A DNA stretch of 17,730 bases from JBGSPL01 sp964511435 (lineage in GTDB: Bacteria; Patescibacteriota; CPR2; UBA1875; CAIMLA01), in NCBI GenBank assembly GCA_964511435.1, contig CAZEFH010000011.1:1-17730 (forward strand), in the 5' to 3' direction. Position numbers and translations under genes: made by a program. Below, piece after piece: positions 4,362 to 10,913 of the stretch. How positions within the stretch are numbered: the first letter of the stretch is position 1; every line of letters begins with the position of its first letter. The notes below the pieces were generated by a model. It saw only the letters and a program-made list of their open reading frames with translations, ran no database searches and had not been told where the DNA came from.

Positions 4362-4739
4362 ATGACAGGCGAGAGCAATCCATTTATAGAAAAACCAGAA
4401 CTAGTGGCTGATGTACTTTCGGTACAAAGAACTGGAAAGGAAACCGATCGCAATAGCGCAGAAATTACTAGGGTTATGGATAATAAACCCATGCTGGAAG
4501 CGATGTTGCCTAAATCTAAACCCAATAAGACCGTCTACTCTAGTGAGAGGCTAACAAATGAAGCAGAAATCGGCCGTCTCTATGACAAGATTGACCAGTT
4601 AAGAGCCACGATGCACAAGGTGGAAATAGATGAATTTTTATCCATAGAGACGAAAGAGGCAGAAGTGGCACTCATAAAAGAAGAGATTGCAGTAATTACG
4701 AATAGATTAAAAGAACTAGGAGAAGAAATAAATGAATAA
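4362..4739 (+). CDS. Uncharacterised coiled-coil protein encoded before thrS
   Basis: 125 residues from ATG 4362; not recognised. The N-terminal two thirds (MTGESNPFIEKPELVADVLS...) is polar, without membrane segments or clear motifs. The C-terminal part (about residues 68-124, beginning LTNEAEIGRLYDKI) has a heptad-like pattern and reads as one or two helices of a short coiled coil. A longer frame back to GTG 4287 is open, but those 25 codons are the T-box antiterminator and terminator. ATG 4362 has GGGAG 8-12 nt upstream and is preferred. The stop overlaps the thrS start by 8 nt (ATGAATAA), so translation is probably coupled. It is the first gene of a T-box-controlled transcript; a role linked to ThrRS or threonine supply is possible but not shown. 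Confidence 0.68.
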   Translation: MTGESNPFIEKPELVADVLSVQRTGKETDRNSAEITRVMDNKPMLEAMLPKSKPNKTVYSSERLTNEAEIGRLYDKIDQLRATMHKVEIDEFLSIETKEAEVALIKEEIAVITNRLKELGEEINE

Positions 4740-6444
4740 ATCAAGCATTGAAACCAAAAGGCATAGCTACAGTCACATCTTAGCGGCAGCAGTACTGCAA
4801 ATGTTTCCTGAAGCCAAGCTCGCTATAGGACCTGCTATCGACAATGGATTCTACTATGACTTTGATCTCCCGAGAACTCTCATTCCCGAGGATTTACCTC
4901 TTCTCGAAAAGGCAATGAAACAGCTGATGAAAATGGATAGCAAGTTTGAGAAATCTGAGGTGCCGATCGCAGATGCTCTTGCAGAAGCAAAGAAGAATAA
5001 ACAAGTATATAAAGCAGAGCTTATCGAGGACTTAGCAGCCAAGGGCGAAAAGACAGTCTCTTTTTACCGTGTAGATGGCTTCGTTGACCTCTGTGCCGGA
5101 CCTCACGTAGAAAGTCTTAAAGAACTAGACCCCAAGGCTTTTAAGCTTGTCTCTATCGCTGGTGCTTACTGGAAGGGTAGCGAAAAAAATAAAATGCTAC
5201 AGCGCATTTATGGACTCGCTTTTGATACCGCGGAAGAGCTTGCTAAATATGAAGAACTTCAAGAAGAGGCCAAGAAACGTGATCACCGCAAACTTGGTAC
5301 CGAGCTAGAACTTTTCTCTTTTCATGATGTCGGACCAGGTTTCCCCTTCTGGCATCCTAAGGGGATGATTTTACGTAACCTGCTTACAAATTACTGGAAA
5401 GAAGAACACAAGAAGGCCGGGTATGACGAAATCAATACTCCGATTATCCTTCGCGAAGAGCTCTGGCATCAGTCTGGCCACTGGGATAACTACAAAGATA
5501 ATATGTATTTCACTACCATCGATGATCAGGGCTATGCAGTGAAGCCAATGAATTGTCCCGGCGGGATCCAGATTTATAAATCTCGTCTACACTCTTACCG
5601 CGAATTTCCTATTCGTATGGCCGAGCTAGGTCTTGTCCATCGACACGAGCTTTCTGGCGTCCTTCATGGACTCTTCCGGGTTCGCTCTTTCACTCAAGAC
5701 GATGCCCATATTTATTGCACCGAGGAACAGCTGAAAGATGAGCTGAAGGGAGTAATTAAGCTTGTTGAAAAGATGTACAAAGATCTCGGTTTCACTGATT
5801 ACCACGTAGAACTCTCTACTCGACCAGATAAATCCATCGGCTCAGACGAAATGTGGCAGAAGGCCGAAAATACCCTCGAAGAGGTAGCAAAGGAAATGAA
5901 GCTGAAGTTCCAGCTCAATCCAGGGGACGGCGCTTTCTACGGACCAAAATTTGACTTTCACATTACCGATGCCATCGGTCGTACCTGGCAATGCGCCACC
6001 CTGCAGCTTGATTTCTCTATGCCAGAGCGCTTTGACCTCGAATACGTTGATGAAGCCGGTGGCCGCAAGCGTCCGATTATGCTTCATCGTACCGTTTTTG
6101 GTTCCCTGGAGCGCTTTATCGGCATACTTATCGAACATTATGCCGGTGCCTTACCAGCCTGGCTTGCTCCGGTCCAAGTTCGATTCCTCCCTATCGCAGA
6201 CCGCCATATAGAACACTGCGAGAAGGCGGCCGAGAAGCTACGTAACGCCGGTATTCGTGTCGAGATCGACGACAGCAAGGAGTCGGTTGGTAAAAAGATT
6301 CGTAACGCCGAAATGGCCAAAGTTCCGTATATGCTCGTCGTGGGTGATAAAGAGATTGAGACCGACAAACCCGCAGTCCGTTCCTATGCTGAAGGCGATC
6401 TGGGGCAAATGTCTCTCGATAAGATAATCGAGTTAATGTCATGA
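4732..6444 (+). CDS. thrS: Threonyl-tRNA synthetase lacking the TGS domain
   Basis: 570 residues. It charges tRNA-Thr with threonine in the cytoplasm. The protein begins directly with the editing (tRNA-SAD) domain: the HxxxH of RHSYSH (His11, His15) and LCAGPHV supply the usual zinc or editing-site ligands. The class II catalytic core follows: FPFWHPKGMIL, motif 2 FRVRSFTQDDAHIYC, the zinc cysteine in MNCPGGIQIYKS, and motif 3 LHRTVFGSLERFIGILIEHY. The C-terminal anticodon-binding domain runs from WLAPVQVRFLPI to GQMSLDKIIELM. Typical bacterial ThrRS has about 640 residues, with an N-terminal TGS domain of about 60 that is missing here. An AGGAGAAG site stands before ATG 4732. The gene overlaps the preceding ORF by 8 nt and the next by 4 nt (ATGA). 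Control by the T-box leader is inferred. Confidence 0.97.
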   Translation: MNKSSIETKRHSYSHILAAAVLQMFPEAKLAIGPAIDNGFYYDFDLPRTLIPEDLPLLEKAMKQLMKMDSKFEKSEVPIADALAEAKKNKQVYKAELIEDLAAKGEKTVSFYRVDGFVDLCAGPHVESLKELDPKAFKLVSIAGAYWKGSEKNKMLQRIYGLAFDTAEELAKYEELQEEAKKRDHRKLGTELELFSFHDVGPGFPFWHPKGMILRNLLTNYWKEEHKKAGYDEINTPIILREELWHQSGHWDNYKDNMYFTTIDDQGYAVKPMNCPGGIQIYKSRLHSYREFPIRMAELGLVHRHELSGVLHGLFRVRSFTQDDAHIYCTEEQLKDELKGVIKLVEKMYKDLGFTDYHVELSTRPDKSIGSDEMWQKAENTLEEVAKEMKLKFQLNPGDGAFYGPKFDFHITDAIGRTWQCATLQLDFSMPERFDLEYVDEAGGRKRPIMLHRTVFGSLERFIGILIEHYAGALPAWLAPVQVRFLPIADRHIEHCEKAAEKLRNAGIRVEIDDSKESVGKKIRNAEMAKVPYMLVVGDKEIETDKPAVRSYAEGDLGQMSLDKIIELMS

Positions 6445-6806
6445 GAATACTAATCTGCTCAAAATACAAATACGAACCTTCATGGAAGACGGTAAAGACC
6501 ACTCTCGAAAGCCGCGGACACACTGTAGTTACTCCTGCCGACATTGACCTTGAGCTGCACGGACACCTAAAAAAAGATATGTCTCCCGCAGAATACCTCG
6601 AAAGTATCAAGCGCTTTCATTCTGAAATCGAGCTTTGCGACGCCTTATACGTCCTCAACTATGAAGGTTCATTTGGTGGTTCGATGATGCTTGAGATCGG
6701 CTACGCTGCCGCTCTAGGCAAGAGTATTATTGCCAGTAATTCGCTTCAGACTGAGCCGTCTCTTGCCCTTTTTATCAAGGAAATCAAGAAGCCTGAGGAA
6801 ATTTAG
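6441..6806 (+). CDS. Nucleoside 2-deoxyribosyltransferase-like protein
   Basis: 121 residues. The N-terminal MRILICSKYKYEP gives a beta strand and loop. The middle LCDALYVLNYEGSFGGSMMLEIGYAAALGKSIIA matches the pattern of the nucleoside 2-deoxyribosyltransferase superfamily (D-hydrophobic-VLN...G-x-S...EIGYA...GK-I). In that family the Glu of EIGYA is close to the catalytic nucleophile or substrate-binding site. Such proteins cleave or transfer N-glycosidic bonds of (deoxy)nucleosides or nucleotides; some act in damaged-nucleotide removal. The exact substrate cannot be assigned. The start overlaps the thrS stop as ATGA, indicating coupled translation, and malic enzyme follows after 3 nt. Confidence 0.72.
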   Translation: MRILICSKYKYEPSWKTVKTTLESRGHTVVTPADIDLELHGHLKKDMSPAEYLESIKRFHSEIELCDALYVLNYEGSFGGSMMLEIGYAAALGKSIIASNSLQTEPSLALFIKEIKKPEEI

Positions 6807-6809
6807 TAA

Positions 6810-7937
6810 ATGTCTGAAGCTATCGAATTTCACAAAAAGCTACGCGGCAAAATAAACGTAAACTCCAAACAACCGCTAAATCAGGATAACCTAAAGCTTG
6901 CCTATACCCCTGGCGTTGGGGAAGTATCTACCGCTATCGCCAGTAACAAATCGCTACTAAATAATCTTACTGGTAGAGGTAATATGGTTGCAATCGTTAC
7001 GGATGGTTCGGCTGTTCTCGGCCTTGGCAACATTGGTCCCGAGGCCGCACTTCCGGTAATGGAAGGAAAGGCAGCAATCTTTTCCGACTTCGCAGGCGTC
7101 AACACCGTCCCCATCTGTCTTGCGACCCAAGATACAGAAGAGATTATTAGAACAATAAAAAATATCGCGCCCGCCTTTGGCGGCATCAACCTTGAGGATA
7201 TCTCGGCGCCAAGGTGCTTTGAAATTGAAACAAGACTTTCTGAAGAGCTCAGCATTCCTGTATTTCACGATGACCAGCATGGCACCGCTATCGTGGTTCT
7301 TGCAGGACTAATCAATGCACTCAAAGTGGTTGGTAAAGATAAGTCAGTCAAAGTAATTATTTCCGGTGCTGGTGCGGCTGGTCTCGCAATTGCAAATCTT
7401 CTTGCTGCGTATGGAATTACAAATTACTGTATGTGTGACTCCAAAGGTGTCGTAAGTGAAGACAGAGATGACTTGAATGAATATAAGGAGGCATCGGTAG
7501 AAAATAGCTCTGCCTCCTGCCCTACTGGCAGTTGCGAGGATTCCCTTACTGGTGCCGACGTTCTCATCGGCGTTTCTCAGCCAAACCAATTCACGGCTGA
7601 AGATATCCGAAAAATGAATCCTGATCCGATTGTCTTTGCCCTGGCAAATCCGATTCCGGAAATCATGCCAGATGTTGCAGCCGCTGGTGGTGCCGCTGTA
7701 ATCGCCACTGGGCGCTCTGACTTCCCCAATCAGCTCAATAATGCCCTCGTCTTCCCCGGTCTTTTCCGCGGCCTACTCGACAATAATATTCAGAAAGTCA
7801 CTACTGAAATAAAGATTGCAGTAGCTGAAGCCATCGCCTCAATGATAAATGAACCTACAGCGACAAATATTATTCCTTCAATTTTCGACAAGAATGTCGT
7901 TCCTACTATCGCTGACGCAATCAAAAAGTTCAAATAG
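6810..7937 (+). CDS. NAD(P)-dependent malic enzyme
   Basis: 375 residues. It oxidatively decarboxylates malate to pyruvate with reduction of NAD or NADP and a divalent metal. The N-terminal malic domain shows LAYTPGVGEVSTAI with the catalytic Tyr, VAIVTDGSAVLGLGNIGPEAALPVMEGKA, and the metal and lysine region GGINLEDISAPRCFEIE. FHDDQHGTAIV follows. The NAD-binding domain carries the glycine-rich ISGAGAAGLAIANLL and later the FALANPIPEI motif. It is slightly short for the roughly 400-residue bacterial single-domain type and has no phosphotransacetylase fusion. A small Cys/Ser-rich segment ENSSASCPTGSC (about residues 230-242) is unusual. NAD versus NADP preference is unclear. It is probably the last gene of the thrS transcript, with no separate promoter in the 3-nt gap. 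Confidence 0.94.
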   Translation: MSEAIEFHKKLRGKINVNSKQPLNQDNLKLAYTPGVGEVSTAIASNKSLLNNLTGRGNMVAIVTDGSAVLGLGNIGPEAALPVMEGKAAIFSDFAGVNTVPICLATQDTEEIIRTIKNIAPAFGGINLEDISAPRCFEIETRLSEELSIPVFHDDQHGTAIVVLAGLINALKVVGKDKSVKVIISGAGAAGLAIANLLAAYGITNYCMCDSKGVVSEDRDDLNEYKEASVENSSASCPTGSCEDSLTGADVLIGVSQPNQFTAEDIRKMNPDPIVFALANPIPEIMPDVAAAGGAAVIATGRSDFPNQLNNALVFPGLFRGLLDNNIQKVTTEIKIAVAEAIASMINEPTATNIIPSIFDKNVVPTIADAIKKFK

Positions 7938-7948
7938 GCTCAAAATTG

Positions 7949-7957
7949 TGCTAAAAT
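7949..7957 (+). promoter_or_regulatory. Extended -10 promoter of miaB, leaderless geometry
   Basis: TG at 7949-7950 and TAAAAT at 7952-7957 predict transcription start at 7964-7966, at the miaB ATG (7966). No Shine-Dalgarno precedes the ATG. The element starts only 12 nt after the malic enzyme stop, with no terminator between. Confidence 0.6.
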
Positions 7958-7965
7958 AAAGCGCT

Positions 7966-9240
7966 ATGAAATACTATTTTTGGATACTCGGATGCGCGAT
8001 GAACTACTCGGATGCGGAACGAATCGCTACTGTTCTAGATTCTTTGGGCTACTCGCGAACCTTAGATGAGAATGAGGCAAATCTATTTTTCGTCATTTCC
8101 TGCTCTGTCCGTCAGTCAGCCATCAATCGTATCTACGGCAAAGTCAAAGACCTCAAGGATCGCAAAGAACAGGGTCAAGAGCTAACCACCATCCTTTCTG
8201 GGTGTGTACTTGAAACCGACAAAAAAAAGCTGGCAAAAGTGTTTGATGTGATATTCGAAATAAAAGACCTAGAGAAGTTGCCTGAGCTACTGGGACGCAA
8301 ACCAAGCGCTCGTTCTGGAGAATATCTATCAGTCATCCCTCATTATGAATCAAGCTTTCGTGCCTATGTCCCTATCTCTACTGGTTGTGATAACTTTTGT
8401 TCTTACTGTGCTGTTCCATATACTAGGGGGCGTGAAAAATCGAGGCCGGTGGACGAGATAGTAGCTGAAGTACAGGAATTAGTTAAAAATGGCTACAAAG
8501 AGATTACTTTACTTGGTCAAAATGTAAACAGCTATGGCCATGATATTACTGGTAACAAAAAAGATAATTCCCCTTTCATTAAACTAGTTCAAGAAATCGA
8601 TGCAATTCCCGGTGATTATCGTGTCTATTTCTACTCCAATCATCCGAAAGATATGACCGAGGAGCTCATCTATGCCCTGTCCACATTGAAGCATTTCCCC
8701 CGCTATATCCATCTACCACTTCAATCAGGAAACGATGAAATTCTTCGCCGAATGAACCGCCACAACACGAAGAGTGAATACATAGAGCTTGTCGACAAAA
8801 TTAGAAAAGAACTCCCAGAAGTCACGCTTACTACAGATATTATCGTCGGTTATCCCGGCGAAACCGAGACACAATTTGAAGACACGGCAGAAGTAATGCG
8901 CCAGGTAAAGTTTGATATGGCCTTTATTGCGCAATACTCTCCTCGCACTGGTACCAAAAGCGCCAAGGAGACAAACGATGTTTCAAAGGAAGCTAAAAAA
9001 CGGCGCGAAGATACCCTTCAACATATCCTGGCCGAAACTGTGCTCGAGCATAATCAGAGGCTTGTAGGAACTACTCAAAAAGTCCTAATAGACGAGAAAA
9101 AGGGCGCCACTTACTATGGCCGCACCGAGGGTTATAAAGTTGTTGAATTAAAAACTGACAAACCTCTACAGATTGGCCAGTTTATCATTTTAAAAATTGA
9201 ATCAGCTACCAGCTGGAAACTCCAAGGAAAGCTATTCTAA
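7966..9240 (+). CDS. miaB: tRNA-2-methylthio-N6-dimethylallyladenosine synthase
   Basis: 424 residues. This radical-SAM methylthiotransferase converts i6A37 to ms2i6A37 in tRNAs that read UNN codons. The N-terminal UPF0004 domain has the three auxiliary-cluster cysteines in LGCAMNYSD, SCSVRQSA and SGCVLE. The radical-SAM cluster motif is CDNFCSYC in STGCDNFCSYCAVPYTRGREKSRP. The segment ITLLGQNVNSYG is diagnostic of MiaB against RimO or MtaB. A TRAM domain closes the protein (QRLVGTTQKVLID...GQFIILKI). It has its own promoter and no leader. Its 3' end overlaps the converging gene by 9 nt. miaA, which makes its substrate, lies one gene downstream. Confidence 0.95.
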   Translation: MKYYFWILGCAMNYSDAERIATVLDSLGYSRTLDENEANLFFVISCSVRQSAINRIYGKVKDLKDRKEQGQELTTILSGCVLETDKKKLAKVFDVIFEIKDLEKLPELLGRKPSARSGEYLSVIPHYESSFRAYVPISTGCDNFCSYCAVPYTRGREKSRPVDEIVAEVQELVKNGYKEITLLGQNVNSYGHDITGNKKDNSPFIKLVQEIDAIPGDYRVYFYSNHPKDMTEELIYALSTLKHFPRYIHLPLQSGNDEILRRMNRHNTKSEYIELVDKIRKELPEVTLTTDIIVGYPGETETQFEDTAEVMRQVKFDMAFIAQYSPRTGTKSAKETNDVSKEAKKRREDTLQHILAETVLEHNQRLVGTTQKVLIDEKKGATYYGRTEGYKVVELKTDKPLQIGQFIILKIESATSWKLQGKLF

Positions 9241-9894
9241 CTTACTTGTATCAAGTCCGTCATTAACCGGCCTACCTGCATCATCGGCTTTATTCTGTTC
9301 TTCGAGATTATCGCGAACAGTCTGATTTACATCTGCCGATTCAGAACGGTCAACTTCAACATCCTCCAAATCATCTGCATTATTCCCATTTTCAAGATTG
9401 TCCTGGAGATTTCTGTTCACCTGATTGTCCAGGATTCTTTCCTTTGGGGCCGTTTTACGTTCACTGTCTAGTTGTGGCTTTTCTACGCTTCTTCCTTTTA
9501 TCCCCAGTAGACTACCTGCGCCTATACCAAGTGCCCCCAATGTAAGTCCAATTCTGGTAAGAAGTTTTACTTTTCTATCTTTTGTTTTTTGAACTTCCAC
9601 CTTATGAGCAAATCTTGTTGCCGCAGAGTCAGCTAGTGATTCTTGAAAGTCGGCTTCTGCACCAGCACTCAGATTCCTTAAACGTGATCTCACGGCAAGA
9701 GCGTCTAGCGAATCATTATTAACAGGGCCACGTGTAGGTATCTCAGCTTGTGGCAAACCCATATCTCCAGTAGCGGCTTTAGCACCAGATTTAATGGCTT
9801 CTAGAGTACTGTTCGCCCTTTCCCAACCTTTTACGGGCTTATCTTCAGGTAATTCAGATACTATTCCCTGGGCTGATTTGGGTATCTCACCCAT
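9232..9894 (-). CDS. Single-pass membrane protein with repetitive acidic C-terminal tail, unknown function
   Basis: 220 residues, not recognised. Residues 1-110 are polar and soluble (MGEIPKSAQGIVSELPED...), with Lys/Arg-rich KVEVQKTKDRKVK just before one hydrophobic segment at about 111-132 (LLTRIGLTLGALGIGAGSLLGI). The basic stretch before it suggests the N-terminus is cytoplasmic and the C-terminus outside. The outside tail (about 133-220) is rich in Asp, Asn and Glu. It contains two copies of a 17-residue unit, VNxxxxDNLExxNxADD, at 159-175 and 189-205, 30 residues apart, and a third partial VNDGLD near the end. AGGAG lies 6 nt before the ATG. It is transcribed away from miaA from an overlapping promoter. 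The low-complexity tail hints at a surface-exposed or wall-spanning role, which is inference. Confidence 0.7.
   Translation of the reverse strand: MGEIPKSAQGIVSELPEDKPVKGWERANSTLEAIKSGAKAATGDMGLPQAEIPTRGPVNNDSLDALAVRSRLRNLSAGAEADFQESLADSAATRFAHKVEVQKTKDRKVKLLTRIGLTLGALGIGAGSLLGIKGRSVEKPQLDSERKTAPKERILDNQVNRNLQDNLENGNNADDLEDVEVDRSESADVNQTVRDNLEEQNKADDAGRPVNDGLDTSKLE
9280..9420 (-). repeat. Tandem coding repeat in the tail of the membrane protein
   Basis: Two 51-nt units at 9370-9420 and 9280-9330, separated by 39 nt, encode VNRNLQDNLENGNNADD and VNQTVRDNLEEQNKADD (10 of 17 residues identical). The 90-nt period suggests an old internal duplication. Confidence 0.6.
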
Positions 9895-9922
9895 AACATT
9901 CTCCTAATTTACGTTTACAAGT

Positions 9923-9930
9923 AGTATAAT
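9923..9930. promoter_or_regulatory. Overlapping divergent -10 elements of miaA and the membrane-protein gene
   Basis: The 8-bp core AGTATAAT holds TATAAT on the plus strand (9925-9930) and TATACT on the minus strand (9923-9928). Predicted starts are about 9937 (plus) and 9916 (minus). The minus transcript has a 22-nt leader with AGGAG; the plus transcript starts next to the miaA ATG. RNA polymerase could use only one side at a time. Confidence 0.6.
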
Positions 9931-9939
9931 ATGACGGCT

Positions 9940-10872
9940 ATGAAAAATCCAATCATCGTCCTCACTGGACCTACAGCTAGCGGGAAGACTGCTATTTCTT
10001 ACGAGATTGCACATAAGTATCATTGCGAAATCATCTGTACTGACTCTATGACAGTCTATACTGGTATGGATATCGGTACTGATAAGCCGACACGCGAAAA
10101 GCTTCCGGATGAACCTACGGAGAAAAATTCTGACGCCAGCTACACTATTCGCGGGATAAGACACCACCTTTTAAACATTGTTAACCCAGATAACGAGTTC
10201 AATGTCGCTATATTTGTGAGGAAAGTCGAGAAAATAATCTCAGAAGTTCATTCTCGCGGTCATATTCCCCTTCTAGTTGGCGGGTCAGTATTGTATATAG
10301 ACGCCTTGATCTATCAATATTCGATGCCCGATGTGAAACCAAATCCAGAACTACGCACGGAACTAGAGGGTAAATCAGCCGAGGAGCTTTTTGAATGCCT
10401 CTGTAGTTATGACCCAGACTGTGAATGGACTGTCGACAAGCACAACAAGCGCCGTCTAATCCGAGAAATTGAGGTCTATGAAGCCACAGGGAAACCACTT
10501 TCTCAGCAGCAAACTCGCTCAACTTTGCCAGAAAATGTTCTTTATCTCGCAGTTGACCGTGATCGAGAAATACTTTATGCCAAAATAAACCGGCGCGTAG
10601 ACGAGATGTTCGATGAGGGCTTCGTCGACGAAGTACGTGAACTATACAAGAAATATGACCACCAGACTGCACTTCAAGCTGCCGGCTATAAACAGATTAT
10701 TCAGTATCTGAATGCTGATATTACTCTCGATGTCGCAAAAGAGAAGACCAAACAAGTCCATCGCAACTACGCCAAGAGACAACTTACATGGCTCCGCCGA
10801 AACCCAGATATCCACTGGATAAACTCAGTTCAAGGTGCTGAAAAAGCTATCTCAGAGTTTCTAAATATATAA
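9940..10872 (+). CDS. miaA: tRNA dimethylallyltransferase
   Basis: 310 residues from ATG 9940. It transfers dimethylallyl from DMAPP to N6 of A37 in tRNAs reading UNN codons, giving the substrate of MiaB. The P-loop GPTASGKT is at residues 10-17. The tRNA-recognition DSMTVYTGMDIGTDKP corresponds to the family's DSRQVYRGMDIGTAKP. GIRHHLLNIVNPDNEFNVAIF, LVGGSVLYIDALI, KRRLIREIEVYEATGKP, LQAAGYKQIIQYL and RNYAKRQLTWLRR follow in family order. ATG 9931 is in frame three codons upstream, but it directly follows the -10 hexamer and would precede the predicted transcription start (about 9937), so 9940 is preferred. The length is normal for MiaA. Confidence 0.95.
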   Translation: MKNPIIVLTGPTASGKTAISYEIAHKYHCEIICTDSMTVYTGMDIGTDKPTREKLPDEPTEKNSDASYTIRGIRHHLLNIVNPDNEFNVAIFVRKVEKIISEVHSRGHIPLLVGGSVLYIDALIYQYSMPDVKPNPELRTELEGKSAEELFECLCSYDPDCEWTVDKHNKRRLIREIEVYEATGKPLSQQQTRSTLPENVLYLAVDRDREILYAKINRRVDEMFDEGFVDEVRELYKKYDHQTALQAAGYKQIIQYLNADITLDVAKEKTKQVHRNYAKRQLTWLRRNPDIHWINSVQGAEKAISEFLNI

Positions 10873-10877
10873 CTAAA

Positions 10878-10907
10878 TTGTTAATTGGTGATTGATAACT
10901 GTATAAT
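10878..10907 (+). promoter_or_regulatory. Promoter of murT-gatD, leaderless
   Basis: -35 TTGTTA at 10878-10883, 18-bp spacer, -10 TATAAT at 10902-10907. Counting 7 nt places transcription start at 10914, the A of the murT ATG. No Shine-Dalgarno is present. Confidence 0.68.
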
Positions 10908-10913
10908 TGTATT

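Noticed and set aside
4169..4525. Minus-strand open frame of 118 codons across the thrS leader
   Set aside because: It runs antisense over the promoter, T-box and the start of the coiled-coil gene, has no ribosome binding site and no recognisable protein features.
6191..6610. Minus-strand open frame of 139 codons across the thrS end
   Set aside because: It is antisense to the conserved thrS anticodon-binding domain and to the next gene. Its Arg/Ser-rich composition is typical of a shadow frame.
9931..9939. ATG 9931 as the miaA start
   Set aside because: It begins on the base after the -10 hexamer TATAAT, so it would not be transcribed from that promoter. ATG 9940 fits both the promoter and the MiaA N-terminus.
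10208..10672. Minus-strand open frame of 154 codons inside miaA
   Set aside because: It is antisense to the conserved MiaA core and no start signals are present.
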